Origin: Gliomastix tumulicola
Taxonomy: Eukaryota; Ascomycota; Sordariomycetes; Hypocreales; Bionectriaceae
DNA: 64,000 nt
NCBI GenBank assembly: GCA_001599755.1
Contig: BCHX01000001.1
Location: 6,076,001 to 6,140,000, forward strand
Direction of reading: 5' to 3'
Under the pieces are notes generated by a model. That model saw nothing but the letters and a program-made list of their open reading frames with translations. It ran no database searches and was not told the DNA's origin. Made by a program: the position numbers and the translations under genes. Positions 1 to 10,639 of the stretch are shown piece after piece; position 1 is the first letter of the stretch, and each line of letters starts with the position of its first letter.

Positions 1-1309
1 TCGCTCAGTAGTCCAGTGCGGCGACGACGTGGTGCCACTCTTCCTCTTCCGACGCGCGATTCTATGTCTTCAAGGAAAACACTGGCTGCCATCACTAGAG
101 CTGCGCTCTCACATCGATAATACAACCCAGCTGTTTGGGTTGAAAGACTTTGCCGAACCCTCCTTGGGCCAGCTCCTTGATCAGACACGTCAGAGAGGAT
201 GTGGTGATCCGCGCGACAAGGTGTTTGGTATCCTCTCGCTGATTCCCCAGCCATTTTCCGCAAAGCTCAGCTTGGCGTACTCGCTTCCTCTCGACCAGTT
301 TTATCGGGACACTGCCATTGCTCATCTTCACAACACGAAACGACTGGAGCTCTTTCATCTCTGCTACCAAGCGGGCAGAAACCTGTCAGGCCCGTCCTGG
401 GCTCCAGATCTGAGCTCTGCCATCCCGGTGCAGCTGAGAGCCAGTTCACAGTTCGCCGCGGGGTGTTCCAGGGCACATTGGTCCTTCACCGCACCTGACC
501 TTCTAAGCGTCCTGGGAATCGGTGCTGCCACTGTCTGCAGAGTTGGGAAGCCGCTGGAGCAGCACTCGCGCGATGCAGCGGATGTGATACGCTCATGGCA
601 GCCAGATGATCTAATGACGGGCGACTACCCGCCTGCCTCCATGAGCTTACTCGAGGCACACGCCCTCACACTCCGCATGAACAAGGTCAAGGAGCGGGGG
701 CGCGCCCGGACAGCAACCAGGGACTGGCTTGAGGCGAATGCTAACTGTGGACTCTGGGGCGACAACAGAGAGCCCATCCCTACCAACGACAGGGCCAAGT
801 TCGCCATGTCTATCCGGTGCTGCGAAGGCCGGACGTATATCCACACATTCGAGGGGCATATCGGGCTCGGTCCGTTAGACACCCAGCCCGGAGATGTCAT
901 CGCCGTCTTTCTCGGCTGTAGCGATCCAGTTGTCCTTCGTCCGGTCGGAGAGCAGAGATACAAGCTCATCGGACAGTGTTTCGTCCTCGGGCTCCATGAT
1001 GCTACCTCTCTTCTCGGTCCGCTTCCCCATCCTTGGCGGGTGCAGATTTCTATAGATCGGAGAGAACCTCCTCGAACACGCCATTTCTTCGTGAACCCCG
1101 AGACCAAAGAGAAGACACTGGAGGATCCACGACTAGATCCGAATCCTTCCTGGGTTAGGCTGGAGCATAAGGGGGAAGCTGACGAGGCAGAGATCGTGGA
1201 CTGGTTCCAGAACGCCGAGACGGAGGAAATTGTGAATTCGGACCCAAGGCTACTGCCAGCTGCACTTGTGCGTCGTGGAGTAGCGTTACGAGTTTTCCCT
1301 TTGGTCTGA
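1..1309 (+). CDS. HET-domain protein, 5' end outside window, with two WW-like C-terminal modules
   Basis: The frame is open to the window edge, so the true start lies upstream; the first visible ATG-like codon is not trusted. The segment reading DPRDKVFGILSL is the conserved late motif of the HET (heterokaryon incompatibility) domain, a fungal domain found in allorecognition and cell-death proteins. The front of the domain (ALSY.W and the WIDxICI-type motif) would lie off the window. The C-terminus holds two tandem modules of about 35 residues, each opening with a Trp (PWRV, SWVR) and closing with an aromatic-x-N-x-E-T-x-E ... DPRL pattern. This is WW-domain architecture, but the second Trp is replaced (TLEDPR, VNSDPR). 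It ends with TGA at 1307-1309. Family membership is firm; its partner and any role in incompatibility are inference. Confidence 0.85.
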   Translation, partial: RSVVQCGDDVVPLFLFRRAILCLQGKHWLPSLELRSHIDNTTQLFGLKDFAEPSLGQLLDQTRQRGCGDPRDKVFGILSLIPQPFSAKLSLAYSLPLDQFYRDTAIAHLHNTKRLELFHLCYQAGRNLSGPSWAPDLSSAIPVQLRASSQFAAGCSRAHWSFTAPDLLSVLGIGAATVCRVGKPLEQHSRDAADVIRSWQPDDLMTGDYPPASMSLLEAHALTLRMNKVKERGRARTATRDWLEANANCGLWGDNREPIPTNDRAKFAMSIRCCEGRTYIHTFEGHIGLGPLDTQPGDVIAVFLGCSDPVVLRPVGEQRYKLIGQCFVLGLHDATSLLGPLPHPWRVQISIDRREPPRTRHFFVNPETKEKTLEDPRLDPNPSWVRLEHKGEADEAEIVDWFQNAETEEIVNSDPRLLPAALVRRGVALRVFPLV

Positions 1310-1866
1310 CAAAGACTGGGTGGTATTCTTGAGTAGATTGTTATGAATTAGTCCAAAGCTTCTCGAGCCTGGTCCTCGTCGAATTTCCTAGTTCCATGTA
1401 TAGGCAGACTTTGAGCAGTCCACAAAGAATAAGGCATACTGACAAAGGATGTTGACTGGTCGTGGCCACGCACAGGTGACTAGAGAGTCGACTAAATCAA
1501 ATAGATGAGGGGCCATCTCCAAGTCGTGGCCAGTCAAAAGTCTTAAAGCTTGTTCTTCTCAAATATCCCAGTTATTTAAACACCAGGCGACTAATATTTC
1601 TCATGCATGCTGAGCCGTAAAGCTATGGTAGCCTTACTCTGGCCGAGTGCCGAAATCAGTCTGCTTTCTCCCAATCCAACATAGAACTGGGCGATGCGGA
1701 TGATTCGGCAACTTTAGCCGTTGATCGAAACCGGCCTTGGTGGTGGTAGCAATAGACGTCTATATGAGTAGGTGTTTTCAGAGCGGACTTCACAGCGACG
1801 ACAAGCCCGCCTAAGAGGTCTTAAAATGAGTGTATTGATTGTGTGGGTGAAGCTCCGGCTTCCTTC
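1310..1866. other. Intergenic, shared 3' side of HET gene and deacetylase
   Basis: The stretch is AT-richer than its neighbours and has no ORF with recognisable content. It lies between two converging genes, so it should carry both 3' UTRs and polyadenylation sites. I see no repeat or RNA gene. Confidence 0.5.
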
Positions 1867-2914
1867 TTACGTAGAAACGCCAGCCTTGATAGTAACACCC
1901 TCTAGCTTCCCAGCCTTAAACTCGTCGCAGATCTGGGCCATGGTGACAAACTCAACGCCCTCCTTGGACTTGAGATACTCGATGAGACGCTCGTGCATCA
2001 GCATGACGTTTGACTTTCCGCTGACCTGCGGGTGGCAGCTGATGCAGAAGACAAAGGTGTCGTACTCGCGGTAGAAGAAGTCGAACTGGTCTTTCCACTG
2101 GATCTCGACGTCTCTCGGGTTCACGAAGCCGTGGGTGCCCGGGCGTCTGGTGTAGTTCATTGGAGCTGGGGAGACAGTGGCATTAGCAGATATTCTAAGC
2201 GAGAGGAGAGTCAGTTGTCCACCTACGCCAATCGTCAACGTTCCACGACCCAGGGATCTCGACCACCTTGGTCGGCTTGTGCTCCTTCATAGGCTTCATC
2301 CAGGTATCAGGATCCTGGGAGTAGTCTGTGTGCACGACCGAATCCGCAGGTACATCGGCAACGTAGTACGGCTGGCAGTCGTGATGCAGCATGGAGTGGT
2401 CGTACTCGATGCCAAAGTCCTCGAGAATGGACATGGTCTTGGGGCTGACCTCCCACGCCGGCGCGACCCAGCCCTTCGGATACTTGCCCGTGAACTCCTG
2501 GTAGACCTCGATGGACTTGGCCATGACCTTGCGCTCCTGCTCCTCGGTGAGGAAGCGGACGAACTCGTGCGTGTAGCCGTGCAGGCCGATCTCATGGCCC
2601 GCGTCTCGGACCTTGGCCATTTGTTCCGGGAAGGAGAGGATGGTGTGGCTGGGCATGTACCATGATGCCTTGATGTCGTGGTCGGCGAAGAGCTTCAGCA
2701 TGCGGTCGGTGCCGGCATTGGCGCCGAAGATGCCTCTCGAGACGTCTGTTGCGCCGATGGATGACCCATCGCGCGTGTTGATCCTTGAAGACTCCTGTTA
2801 GACAAACCGCCATGACAATCCTTGCACATATTATCAGGGAGGAAGGTGTAACACGTACCAGTTGGCGCAAGCGTCGACATCGACTGCGTACGTGACGAGG
2901 GCTCGTTTGACCAT
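1867..2914 (-). CDS. CE4-type polysaccharide deacetylase, cytosolic PuuE/HpPgdA-like
   Basis: Three exons: 2914-2859, 2783-2227 and 2165-1867, with GT-AG introns of 75 and 61 bp, giving 303 residues. The joins restore a continuous family sequence (NW/INTRDG and DDW/PPMNY). Metal-binding elements of the NodB/CE4 fold are visible: an early DVDAC in place of the usual TFDD, and HGYTHE, which supplies the His-x3-His pair. A conserved WVAPAWE segment and a late CHPQ motif complete the fold. There is no signal peptide. The length and motif style match the intracellular PuuE/HpPgdA branch rather than secreted chitin deacetylases, so the substrate could be a small amide or a glycan. It is divergent from the SDR gene at 3413 across about 500 bp, which suggests shared control and perhaps one catabolic route (inference). 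Confidence 0.88.
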
Positions 2915-3412
2915 GATGATAGGGCGTTGCCAAGAGACTTTGAAAAGCGAAGGATTTCTAGTGAAGACCAAGTACGAGATATCTTGAAAATCAATACTTT
3001 TGACGAAGTGCTGTCCGAAAGCAATCCAATACTCGTGTAAAGGCTTATAAGTACGGGTATACAGGTATCCAGATATAATGCAAACCGAGTCGGGATTACG
3101 CGCGCGGACGAGTCCGTCGACTGACACCAGACCCGCCACGCATTGATCCGACATTATGTATGAGTCTTATTTAGCCTTATCATGGTATCTAGTCAGTTCG
3201 GGATATTGAAGTATTTTCTGGAGACAAAGATTGGTCGTTGATGATAACTCGATATGCTGATATGAATACGATATTGCCGATCTCCGGATGTACGTTGACG
3301 AAGATGGCACACCAATCAAATTGCCAAGTATCTCGTCCAATCTCGTGAGAAAAGTTCCCCCTCATCGGCTTACGGTGCTACATCCAAAGGTTCGAGATTG
3401 AGAACGCCTGAG
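2915..3412. promoter_or_regulatory. Divergent promoter region, deacetylase / SDR
   Basis: This 498-bp region separates two start codons facing apart and must hold both promoters. No gene-like ORF survives; the reading frame upstream of the deacetylase ATG is open but has no family similarity. I do not see a clear TATA box. Confidence 0.5.
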
Positions 3413-4325
3413 ATGGAGCTCACACGACGACCGTTCTTCGGTTGCCAATTTGCCGTTACGGTAGGTCCTCTGTATTGCTTTCTGCCGCAGATGTACATTA
3501 CTGACGAAAGGATAGGGAGGCTGCTCGGGCATTGGGCTCGCTGTAGTCCAGACTCTGCTCCTCCTCGGTGCAACTGTATACGTCGCCGACCGCACTCTTC
3601 TATCGCCTAGTGAGCTTGCCGGCCAGGAAAAGTGCCATATCACTCTCGGGTGCGACGTGACCGAGCGCGATGCGTGCCGCAGCTTCATAGACTCCATCCC
3701 TGGTCGCCTGGATGGCCTCGTCAACTCCGCCGGGGTCTCGGGCTGGGAGGGCAAGATCGGCGCCGACGCGGTATATCAGCGGACCATGGACGTCAACGTC
3801 ACGGGGACCTGGAACATGACCACGGAGGCTCTTCGACGCATGTCGACGCAGGAGGATGTCGAGGCGCCGGGTATTGTTCCCAGGTCGATGCGCAGCGTCG
3901 GCCAAGGGTCTATCGTCAATGTTGGAAGCGGTGCGTCGCTGCGCGGCGTGGCGGGATTGGCGGCGTACACGGCTTCGAAACATGCTGTGTTGGGGTTGAC
4001 GAGATCTTGGGCGCGGGATTTCCCCAAGATGCGCGTCAATCTAGTTGCTCCCGGTGAGATCACTTGAAAACCTCTCCCCAAAGTTATTTGTCTAACTCTT
4101 GATTTCTCTCTAGGTGCAACTGATACACCGCTAGCAGAGTCGACGACGGCGACGGCGCCCCGAGGAGACCCGACCGTTGTTGTTGGAGAGGCACAGGTGG
4201 CTTCGATACCCAAGGGAAGGATGGCATACGCAACTGACGTGGCAGACGCAATCGTATTCTTCCTGTCGGATTCCTCTAGTTTCATTACTGGCCAGTGCTT
4301 GCCTGTCAATGGGGGAAACTTTTAG
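3413..4325 (+). CDS. Short-chain dehydrogenase/reductase (classical SDR), first of a tandem pair
   Basis: Three exons: 3413-3460, 3516-4053 and 4114-4325 (introns 55 and 60 bp), 265 residues. The first splice builds the nucleotide-binding motif TGGCSGIG, and the second builds the PGATDTP loop. Other SDR landmarks are CDVT (adenine pocket), NSAG (a variant of NNAG), the Ser in VGSGAS, the catalytic pair YTASK, and the C-terminal SFITGQ...NGG. It is an NAD(P)(H)-dependent oxidoreductase of unknown substrate. An ATG at 3398 is out of frame with the first exon, so the ATG at 3413 is preferred. Its position between a divergent deacetylase and a second SDR suggests a small metabolic set, but there is no backbone enzyme (PKS, NRPS or terpene synthase) nearby. 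Confidence 0.9.
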
Positions 4326-4686
4326 TCCATAGGACGGCAATCCCTGCCTTCGATGGTTCAGGCAATAATTCGTACCAAGATAAGATAACTATTTGCACTT
4401 TAGACGCGTCTGGTGACTTGAGAGCCTCAAAACGTACGCGCTTGTGTAATTCCGGTGTCGGAACTAGACAACCGAGCAGTTATCTACTGTCGGACTTGAG
4501 CGCGCGACATGCTTGCCCCTCTTTCTACATACCTCTGTGATCATGCGACCATGGCCGTTTATGAATCGGTTGAATCAAAGTCCAATTTACACTGACCTAG
4601 CATCTGTTCCCTTGTATTTCCCGTATCTATCATTATTTACCCCAAGTCCTGCCTCGGTTCAAGCTTCAGCAAGCACGTAAACAGCC
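4326..4686. other. Intergenic between tandem SDR genes
   Basis: This 361-bp spacer holds the 3' end of the first SDR and the promoter of the second. A pyrimidine-rich run at about 4607-4660 precedes the start at 4687. No gene is seen. Confidence 0.5.
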
Positions 4687-5800
4687 ATGGGTTCCACACC
4701 AGAGGGAAAAACCCAGAAAGTTGCCATTGTCACCGGTGCTGCTGTGAGTATTCTAGCCCGACAGCACAAGCATTAGATATATGAATACCGTGTACTAACC
4801 AGTGGTCGGTCCCAAAAGTCAGGAATTGGCAAGGCGCTCGCAACAGACCTGGTGACCAAAGGCTGGCTCGTAGCATGCTGCGACCTGCAAGAGGAAGCCG
4901 GCAAGGCTGTTGTCGCCCAGCTTGGCCCAAACGCAGCCTTCTTTCAACTCGATGTCTGCGACTACGATGCGCAGGCTCAGGTCTTCAGTCAGGTGTGGGA
5001 GAGATGGGGACGACTAGACGCCCTGCTGGCCAACGCCGGGCACTCAGACCGCGGCTCCATCTACATCCTCGACCATCGCGGGAAGACAGACATCCCGCCC
5101 AAGCCAGCCCTCAAGTCCATCAAAGCCTGCTATGAGAGCTTTCTCTACGGTGTGCAGCTGGCTATTCATTTCATGAGGAAGAATGAAGTTCCGGGCGGTA
5201 CCATTGTTGCCACGTCCACCATCGCCTCGGTGCATCCTCACCCGACCTTTCCAGAATATTGCGGAGCCAAAGCAGCTGTGCGTTTTCTTTTCGCTTATTT
5301 TCTTGGGCAGACTCTGACTAAAGCTCCTTTGTAACAGATCAACCAATTTGTCCGGACAGCAGCGCCCATCTTGAAAACGGTAAGAAGTCGCTCATTTCAC
5401 GACAAGAGAATCACTATTAAGTCTGCTCGTTTAGAAAGAAAATATCACGTTGAATGCAGTATTACCAGGCATTGTGGTAACAGGAGCAGTTCCACAAGCT
5501 TCCATCGATGCCACAAAACCAGAGCAGTAAGCAAGTTCATCCATCACGGAGTCACGACTTGGCTAATTATTATCTTCCAGCATTACACCAGTTGAGACGG
5601 TTGTAGAGGCGTACAATATCTGCCTGACGCAGACGGATATCAACGGGCAGCTCATAGAATGCTCTACGGACAAACAATTCTTCCTGCCTCTGCCTGAAAT
5701 GGCGAACGGTGAAGCCACCAAGAGAGCTTGTACAGTCTGGGAACCGCTCTTTGAGGCCAAGCACCACGAGACTTCTGGCTTGCCCGATACAATTTCGTAA
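4687..5800 (+). CDS. Short-chain dehydrogenase, 15-hydroxyprostaglandin-dehydrogenase-like
   Basis: Five exons: 4687-4743, 4819-5277, 5338-5379, 5435-5526 and 5581-5800, summing to 289 residues. The first splice joins TGAA to SGIG, giving the Rossmann motif. LANAG, the Ser in VATSTIAS and the catalytic pair in YCGAK follow; the 42-bp third exon continues the helix after the active site. Acidic residues after strand two (CCDLQEE) favour NAD over NADP. The similarity pattern (long insertion after NAG, PGIV loop) is that of fungal SDRs annotated as 15-hydroxyprostaglandin dehydrogenase-like; the true substrate is unknown. The donor of intron 2 is GTGCGT, slightly off consensus, but the frame and the family support it. 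Confidence 0.87.
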
Positions 5801-6338
5801 TCGTTCGAGCCTAACATAGCGTTCATGTAGAACTCGGTGCAAAACTAAAGAAAAGAGAACACCAACTTTTCTTTTCTCATCCGTTGGACTCTCCAGCTGT
5901 AGGGGCGTTGATGCGGCTGTTGATAGTGAATAAACTCCTCATGAAGTTCTCCTATAAAAATTCACCTTGTTGGATGGGATTTCTAGTAGTAAGAAAGATA
6001 TGTAGCTATGCAAGATATGCAGCTACTATGCAAAAAGGGAAAAACTCTAAGATGAGTCAGTACAATTGAATTCGTGGTCATCTTCCATTGTCGTGGTGCC
6101 GATTGCCCCACTTCGCCTTCGCCGAACGGTTATCTGCACCAAAATCGGAGGCGAAAGACGGGAAGCGGGTTCCAACGGCATTATCGCCCGGCGCCAGAAA
6201 AAAAAAAAAGTCGCTGTCATTGAAAATCCCCTCGCCGCATCATGCATATGATCATCGACTCCGATTGGGCCTTTGGTTAATGTGATTCTCCAAACCCCGG
6301 CGAATCGCGATTCGGGATCCAATCACACGGCAGATGTG
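5801..6338. other. Intergenic, 5' region of PABA synthase
   Basis: About 540 bp containing the 3' end of the SDR and the upstream region of the PABA synthase. An A-run sits at about 6198-6209. The PABA synthase frame is open back to 6273 but only through a TTG, so that part is taken as leader. No other gene is visible. Confidence 0.5.
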
Positions 6339-8822
6339 ATGGCCATACAAAATGGGAATCACAGGGTGCAGGCAGCCAGGCGGATCCTCTTCCTGGACGC
6401 CTATGACTCCTTCACGAGCAACATCGTCTCGCTGCTGAGGCAGGCCCTCGGCGGGAATGTATATGTGTACGTTCGGCACATGGACTTGAAGCCGCTGCCT
6501 TCGGATGCGGATCGGTCTATCTGGACGAGCGAGCAGCTTGTCAAGAATCTCAACTTCTTCGATGCAGTGGTTTGCGGGCCGGGGCCGGGGTCGCCAACCG
6601 ATCCCGAGGATGTCGGCGCTTTTGAGACGATCTGGGAGCAGAACATCCCTGTGCTAGGCGTGTGTCTTGGGTTTCAAAGCTTGGTCTGCCATGCCGGTGG
6701 GAGGATTAGGAAGCTGAGGCGGGGACTGCACGGCATGGTCAGGGATATCGATTTCGGAGACGGCGACATCTTCGCCGGCGTGCGCCCGTTCAAGGCGACG
6801 CTGTACCACAGCCTATGCGCCGACATTGGCCAGGACCTCATCCCCGCCCCCGAATGGTCGTCTTCTCGCTACCACCCGACAGCGCAATGCCCGGATCTAC
6901 TACCCCTCGCCTGGACCGAGGGCAGAACCGCCGAGGGCGAGGATGAGCGTATCCTTATGGCCGTCCGGCATGCGCGCAAGCCATTTTGGGGCCTTCAGTA
7001 CCACCTGGAGTCGGTGTGCACCGACCCCGCTGCCCACGATGTGCTGCGCAACTGGTGGGCAGAGGTGCAGCTGTGGAACAAGAGGATGGGGAGGACAATG
7101 ACCGCGTATCCGGCTGGAGGAGAGGAGTTTTGCTTCGAGGATGAGGCGAGGGTCAGCCACGCGGACAGGTTCGAGCAGTTGTCGATGTTATATGGCGAGG
7201 GAAACGACTCAAGTGTCTTTGAGGCTGTCGAGCCGTGTCGGCATTATGCGTACGAGAGGTTCAATATTCCAGGATCTGTCTCGGCGGCGGAGGTTGCAGA
7301 GGCCCTGGGGCTAGGCTCTGGGGACTCCATAATCCTCGACTCCTCGAGTTACACAAAAGGCGACCCCTTGGCTAAGTTCAGCATTATTGCCCTCGACGTG
7401 GACTCAGCGCCCCGTCTATCCCACATCGCCGGGGATAAACACGTCACTCTGAGCGTCCCGACGGCGGGGGGCGAAAGCGAGGAGGAGAGGATTGGTTGGG
7501 AGTGCGCAACGGACGACGAGTTTAGCCCGTGGCAGGCTGTATCCAAGTTCTGGCTGGATAGGCACACGAGCCTCGGTCTACTGCGGCCGGATGAACCGCA
7601 TTCGGCCTTCAAGGGAGGCTTCATGGGATTCGTCACCTACGAGTCGGGTCTTTCGACGCTGTCGCCTGGTACGGTTCCGAGAAGGAGGACTCATGAGCGG
7701 CCGGACATATGCTTGGCCTGGGTGACGAGGAGTGTTATACTGGACCACGTGAAAGGGGTGGCGTATGTTCAGGCGCTGAGTAGCGAGGCTGATGCTGGAC
7801 AGAGGTGGTGTTTCGACCTTTCTGAGCGGCTACAGACGTCTCTATCTCAAGGGTTAACTCCGAACGGGTCACACAAAATGCGAGGCGCCACGAGACAGGA
7901 CAAGCCAACCAAAGCGCTATACCAGTATTTCCTCCCCGGCGGCGACAAGTACCGCTCCAAAGTCCGCCAGTGCCAGAGCACCATCAGCGATGGCAACTCA
8001 TACGAGCTCTGCCTCACAGCCCAGACCATCATCACCCGGCCTCGCCCCTCCCACCAGCCGACGACCCCCTGGGACATGTTCAAGACCCTCCGCTCCCGGC
8101 AGCCAGCCCCCTTCGGCTCCTTCATCCGCCTCGGCGGCGCGACGCTGATCAGCAGCTCGCCCGAGCGCTTCCTCCGCCACACCCCCGACGGCGTCTGCTC
8201 GATGCGTCCGATGAAGGGCACGGTGCGCCGGTCGAAGGAGGTCAGCACCCTCGCGCAGGCTGAGGCTATTCTCCACGTCCCCAAGGAGGAGGCGGAGAAC
8301 CTCATGATTGTGGATTTGGTCCGGCATGACTTGCATGGTATCTGCGGGTCTGGTCGCGTGACCGTTCCGGAGCTGCTCAAGGTTGAGGAGTACGCCACCG
8401 TCTTTCAGATGGTGACCAATGTTCAGGGACAGCTTCCGAGGAAAGCGGGGGCTGGAACGGCTCCCAACGGACTTGACGTCCTTTCCTCGGTCCTCCCGCC
8501 GGGCAGCATGACCGGTGCACCCAAGAAGCGAAGCTGCGAGATTCTGCACGAGCTCGAGGGCGGCGTTGAGAGGAGTCTGTACTCGGGCGTGGTCGGCTAC
8601 ATGGACGTGACTGGAAGAGGAGATTGGAGTGTCACAATACGCAGCACGTTCAAATGGGACGACGAGACGACAACCAACAGCGGGGGAGAAGCCCAGGAGA
8701 AGTGGCACATCGGTGCCGGCGGTGCTGTCACAATACTGAGCACGCCCGAGGGCGAGTACGACGAGATGAGGACAAAGCTGCAAGGACCGCTCAGCATCTT
8801 CGAAGAGATGGAGCGACGATAA
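6339..8822 (+). CDS. ABZ1: Aminodeoxychorismate (PABA) synthase, fused glutaminase and synthase
   Basis: Single exon, 827 residues from the ATG at 6339. The protein makes 4-amino-4-deoxychorismate from chorismate and glutamine for folate synthesis. The N-terminal class I glutamine amidotransferase (about residues 15-250) shows LDAYDSFTSNI, the nucleophile loop GVCLGFQS, and the His/Glu pair in QYHLES, where the usual Pro of QYHPES is Leu. The C-terminal chorismate-binding domain (about 520-820) has SSPERFL, the PMKGT motif with the Lys typical of PabB enzymes, the PGSMTGAPK loop and the final GAGGAVTILS with EYDEM. The length is normal for fungal Abz1. It is convergent with the VPS55 homologue. 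It is probably the housekeeping copy, as nothing nearby uses PABA. Confidence 0.95.
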   Translation: MAIQNGNHRVQAARRILFLDAYDSFTSNIVSLLRQALGGNVYVYVRHMDLKPLPSDADRSIWTSEQLVKNLNFFDAVVCGPGPGSPTDPEDVGAFETIWEQNIPVLGVCLGFQSLVCHAGGRIRKLRRGLHGMVRDIDFGDGDIFAGVRPFKATLYHSLCADIGQDLIPAPEWSSSRYHPTAQCPDLLPLAWTEGRTAEGEDERILMAVRHARKPFWGLQYHLESVCTDPAAHDVLRNWWAEVQLWNKRMGRTMTAYPAGGEEFCFEDEARVSHADRFEQLSMLYGEGNDSSVFEAVEPCRHYAYERFNIPGSVSAAEVAEALGLGSGDSIILDSSSYTKGDPLAKFSIIALDVDSAPRLSHIAGDKHVTLSVPTAGGESEEERIGWECATDDEFSPWQAVSKFWLDRHTSLGLLRPDEPHSAFKGGFMGFVTYESGLSTLSPGTVPRRRTHERPDICLAWVTRSVILDHVKGVAYVQALSSEADAGQRWCFDLSERLQTSLSQGLTPNGSHKMRGATRQDKPTKALYQYFLPGGDKYRSKVRQCQSTISDGNSYELCLTAQTIITRPRPSHQPTTPWDMFKTLRSRQPAPFGSFIRLGGATLISSSPERFLRHTPDGVCSMRPMKGTVRRSKEVSTLAQAEAILHVPKEEAENLMIVDLVRHDLHGICGSGRVTVPELLKVEEYATVFQMVTNVQGQLPRKAGAGTAPNGLDVLSSVLPPGSMTGAPKKRSCEILHELEGGVERSLYSGVVGYMDVTGRGDWSVTIRSTFKWDDETTTNSGGEAQEKWHIGAGGAVTILSTPEGEYDEMRTKLQGPLSIFEEMERR

Positions 8823-9407
8823 TTACCTTACATACTGTACAGCGCATGAAGAGATGATTTTCAGACACATATGGGATGGGCCGGGAGGAACACCGATACC
8901 TCAACGTATATCCCAACGAAGGCGGGCATGGAGTTTTGATACTTTTGGGCATTCAACAGCATAGAAAGAGGGTTTCGCTTTTCGCAAAGCAGGGTATCTA
9001 GCCACTCAATGCAGCACGTTTGATGATTGTCACGTACAAGGGCGTCGCAGCATCGTTGCATGCTAGCTCAGGGCGAAGCTTCAGTATCTCGTATGGTATT
9101 CATTGGTTTGCTGAGAAAGAAAAGATTCGCACAAAAATGCCCAGTCTAGCCAAGTCCGCCGAAGCCTTTATGACGGAACAAACCCCCATGTCTCCCAGAG
9201 AATAAAAATACAAACATGTCGATGAGCTCAGGCACCATCCATCGTAAGGTATACCGTCGGCCGTTCGTCTTCCGCCCTAGCTCCAGTCTCCCGAAATATC
9301 TCCTCCAATATGCATCGACGGTCGACGGGTACGTGCGTGCACGCGGCGCGATTTCTCCGTCTCTTGATCATACGTTGTTCTCCCAGCCTCAGTATCCGCC
9401 CCTTCCA
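8823..9407. other. Convergent 3' region, PABA synthase / VPS55
   Basis: This 585-bp region lies between two convergent stop codons. It should hold both 3' UTRs. The ORFs in it are short and unlike any family I know. Confidence 0.5.
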
Positions 9408-9897
9408 TTAGAATTCCTGCTCCTCGTGGAAGAACATGCTGAAGCTGATGACAGTTCCGTAAATCAGCAGGCCGCCGACTATCGACATGATCATGGCCTC
9501 GACCTGGATGAGCTCGGAGTGGGCGAGGACGATAGGTAGGGCTAGGGAGCAATTATTATTAGCACAGATCAAACTACAGGCTCCCCCAGCCGCACGCGCC
9601 GACGCAATGGGCGCGCGCACGCGCATATGAATCAAACGTACCGATACCCATCACCACAAAGAAGCCAGTGAAGAAGCGACCGAGGTCAAGCAGGGCATTG
9701 CTGGAGCTCTCGAAAGAGTCATCTGGGTTCGACAGGCGGCTGCAGACCCAGTTCGGCACGGGCGCGAGGATGTAGGTCCCGACGACGAGCAGCGGCAGGT
9801 AGTCCTTGAAGAGCGCGCAGGAGAGGATGACGAGGAGGAAGCCGACGGCGAGGACGAAGGAGAGGGCGATGATGGTCTTGAGGCCGGCGGTCGGCAT
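9408..9897 (-). CDS. VPS55: Vps55/LEPROT family endosomal membrane protein
   Basis: Two exons, 9897-9642 and 9541-9408, with a 100-bp intron starting GTACGT and ending CCCTAG, encode 129 residues. The order of motifs is that of Vps55: GLKTIIALSF, a second hydrophobic segment, LAPVPNWVC, NPDDSFESS, DLGRFFTGFFVVMG, then ALPIVLAHS, GGLLIYGT and the ending FFHEEQEF. Four hydrophobic helices are expected. In yeast Vps55 works with Vps68 in late-endosome to vacuole transport. The length equals the family norm and the splice restores the conserved GIALP join. Confidence 0.95.
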
Positions 9898-10639
9898 GGT
9901 GGGCGGGCGGCTGAGCGCAAAGGCGCTGAGGGACGAGGGACGAGGGACGGGAGGTTGGGAGCGTTCCCGTTGGAAATGGTAGCTGGAGAGCGATCCGCGA
10001 CGGAGTGTTTGCGAGTCGGGTGGGAGCTATTCCGCGGCGTCGGGTGCTGGTGGCGTGTGGCGTGGGAAGGGCGCTTGCGCAGCTTCGAGTGACGATGGTC
10101 GTGGACAGATGCGTCGATGGGGACGATCGTTGGAGCTTACCTGCACTACGCAGATGTTGGCCGTGACGAAAATAATCCAAGATAATTTTGTCAGAGGGGC
10201 TTGTCCTCGGAAGATGGTCACGTGGCTTGCGCGTAGGCGTCATCAACCTGATTCGTTTCCTGCCACTTATTTCCACTGAACATCACAGCCAACTTGAGGC
10301 TCTGAGCAATCGAGCAAAAAAATGATTATGTTCTTTGATCTATTGGTTGTGCGTGTCTAAGAAAGTGCTGTCGCAGCGGCCATGCTTACGCCCATCAACG
10401 CCCTCGAAATTTGATTGGACGCATCCCGCTTTGGGGGTAGCAACGATGCTTGCTGAAGCGTCTAGTAGGTCCGTCGCGCCCAGAAGCCGGGAGGAAGCGA
10501 GCCCAGATCTTACCCCAATACCAGTAACTGTCCATCCGATCGCTCCTCCACATCTTGCGGTATAGTGTCGCACTATTTCTAGCGAGCATTGGTGACTGTT
10601 GCGCAATGAGCCGGAACAGGTTGCATGCTGGCGCAAATG
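9898..10639. other. Intergenic, VPS55 promoter and 3' flank of small gene A
   Basis: This 742-bp region carries the upstream region of the VPS55 gene and the 3' flank of the small membrane gene. A minus-strand ORF overlapping it (10395-10793) is an off-frame reading of small gene A's second exon and is discounted. Confidence 0.45.

Noticed and set aside
1867..8822. Secondary-metabolite gene cluster
   Set aside because: SDR and deacetylase genes are present, but no PKS, NRPS, terpene synthase, P450 or transporter was seen.
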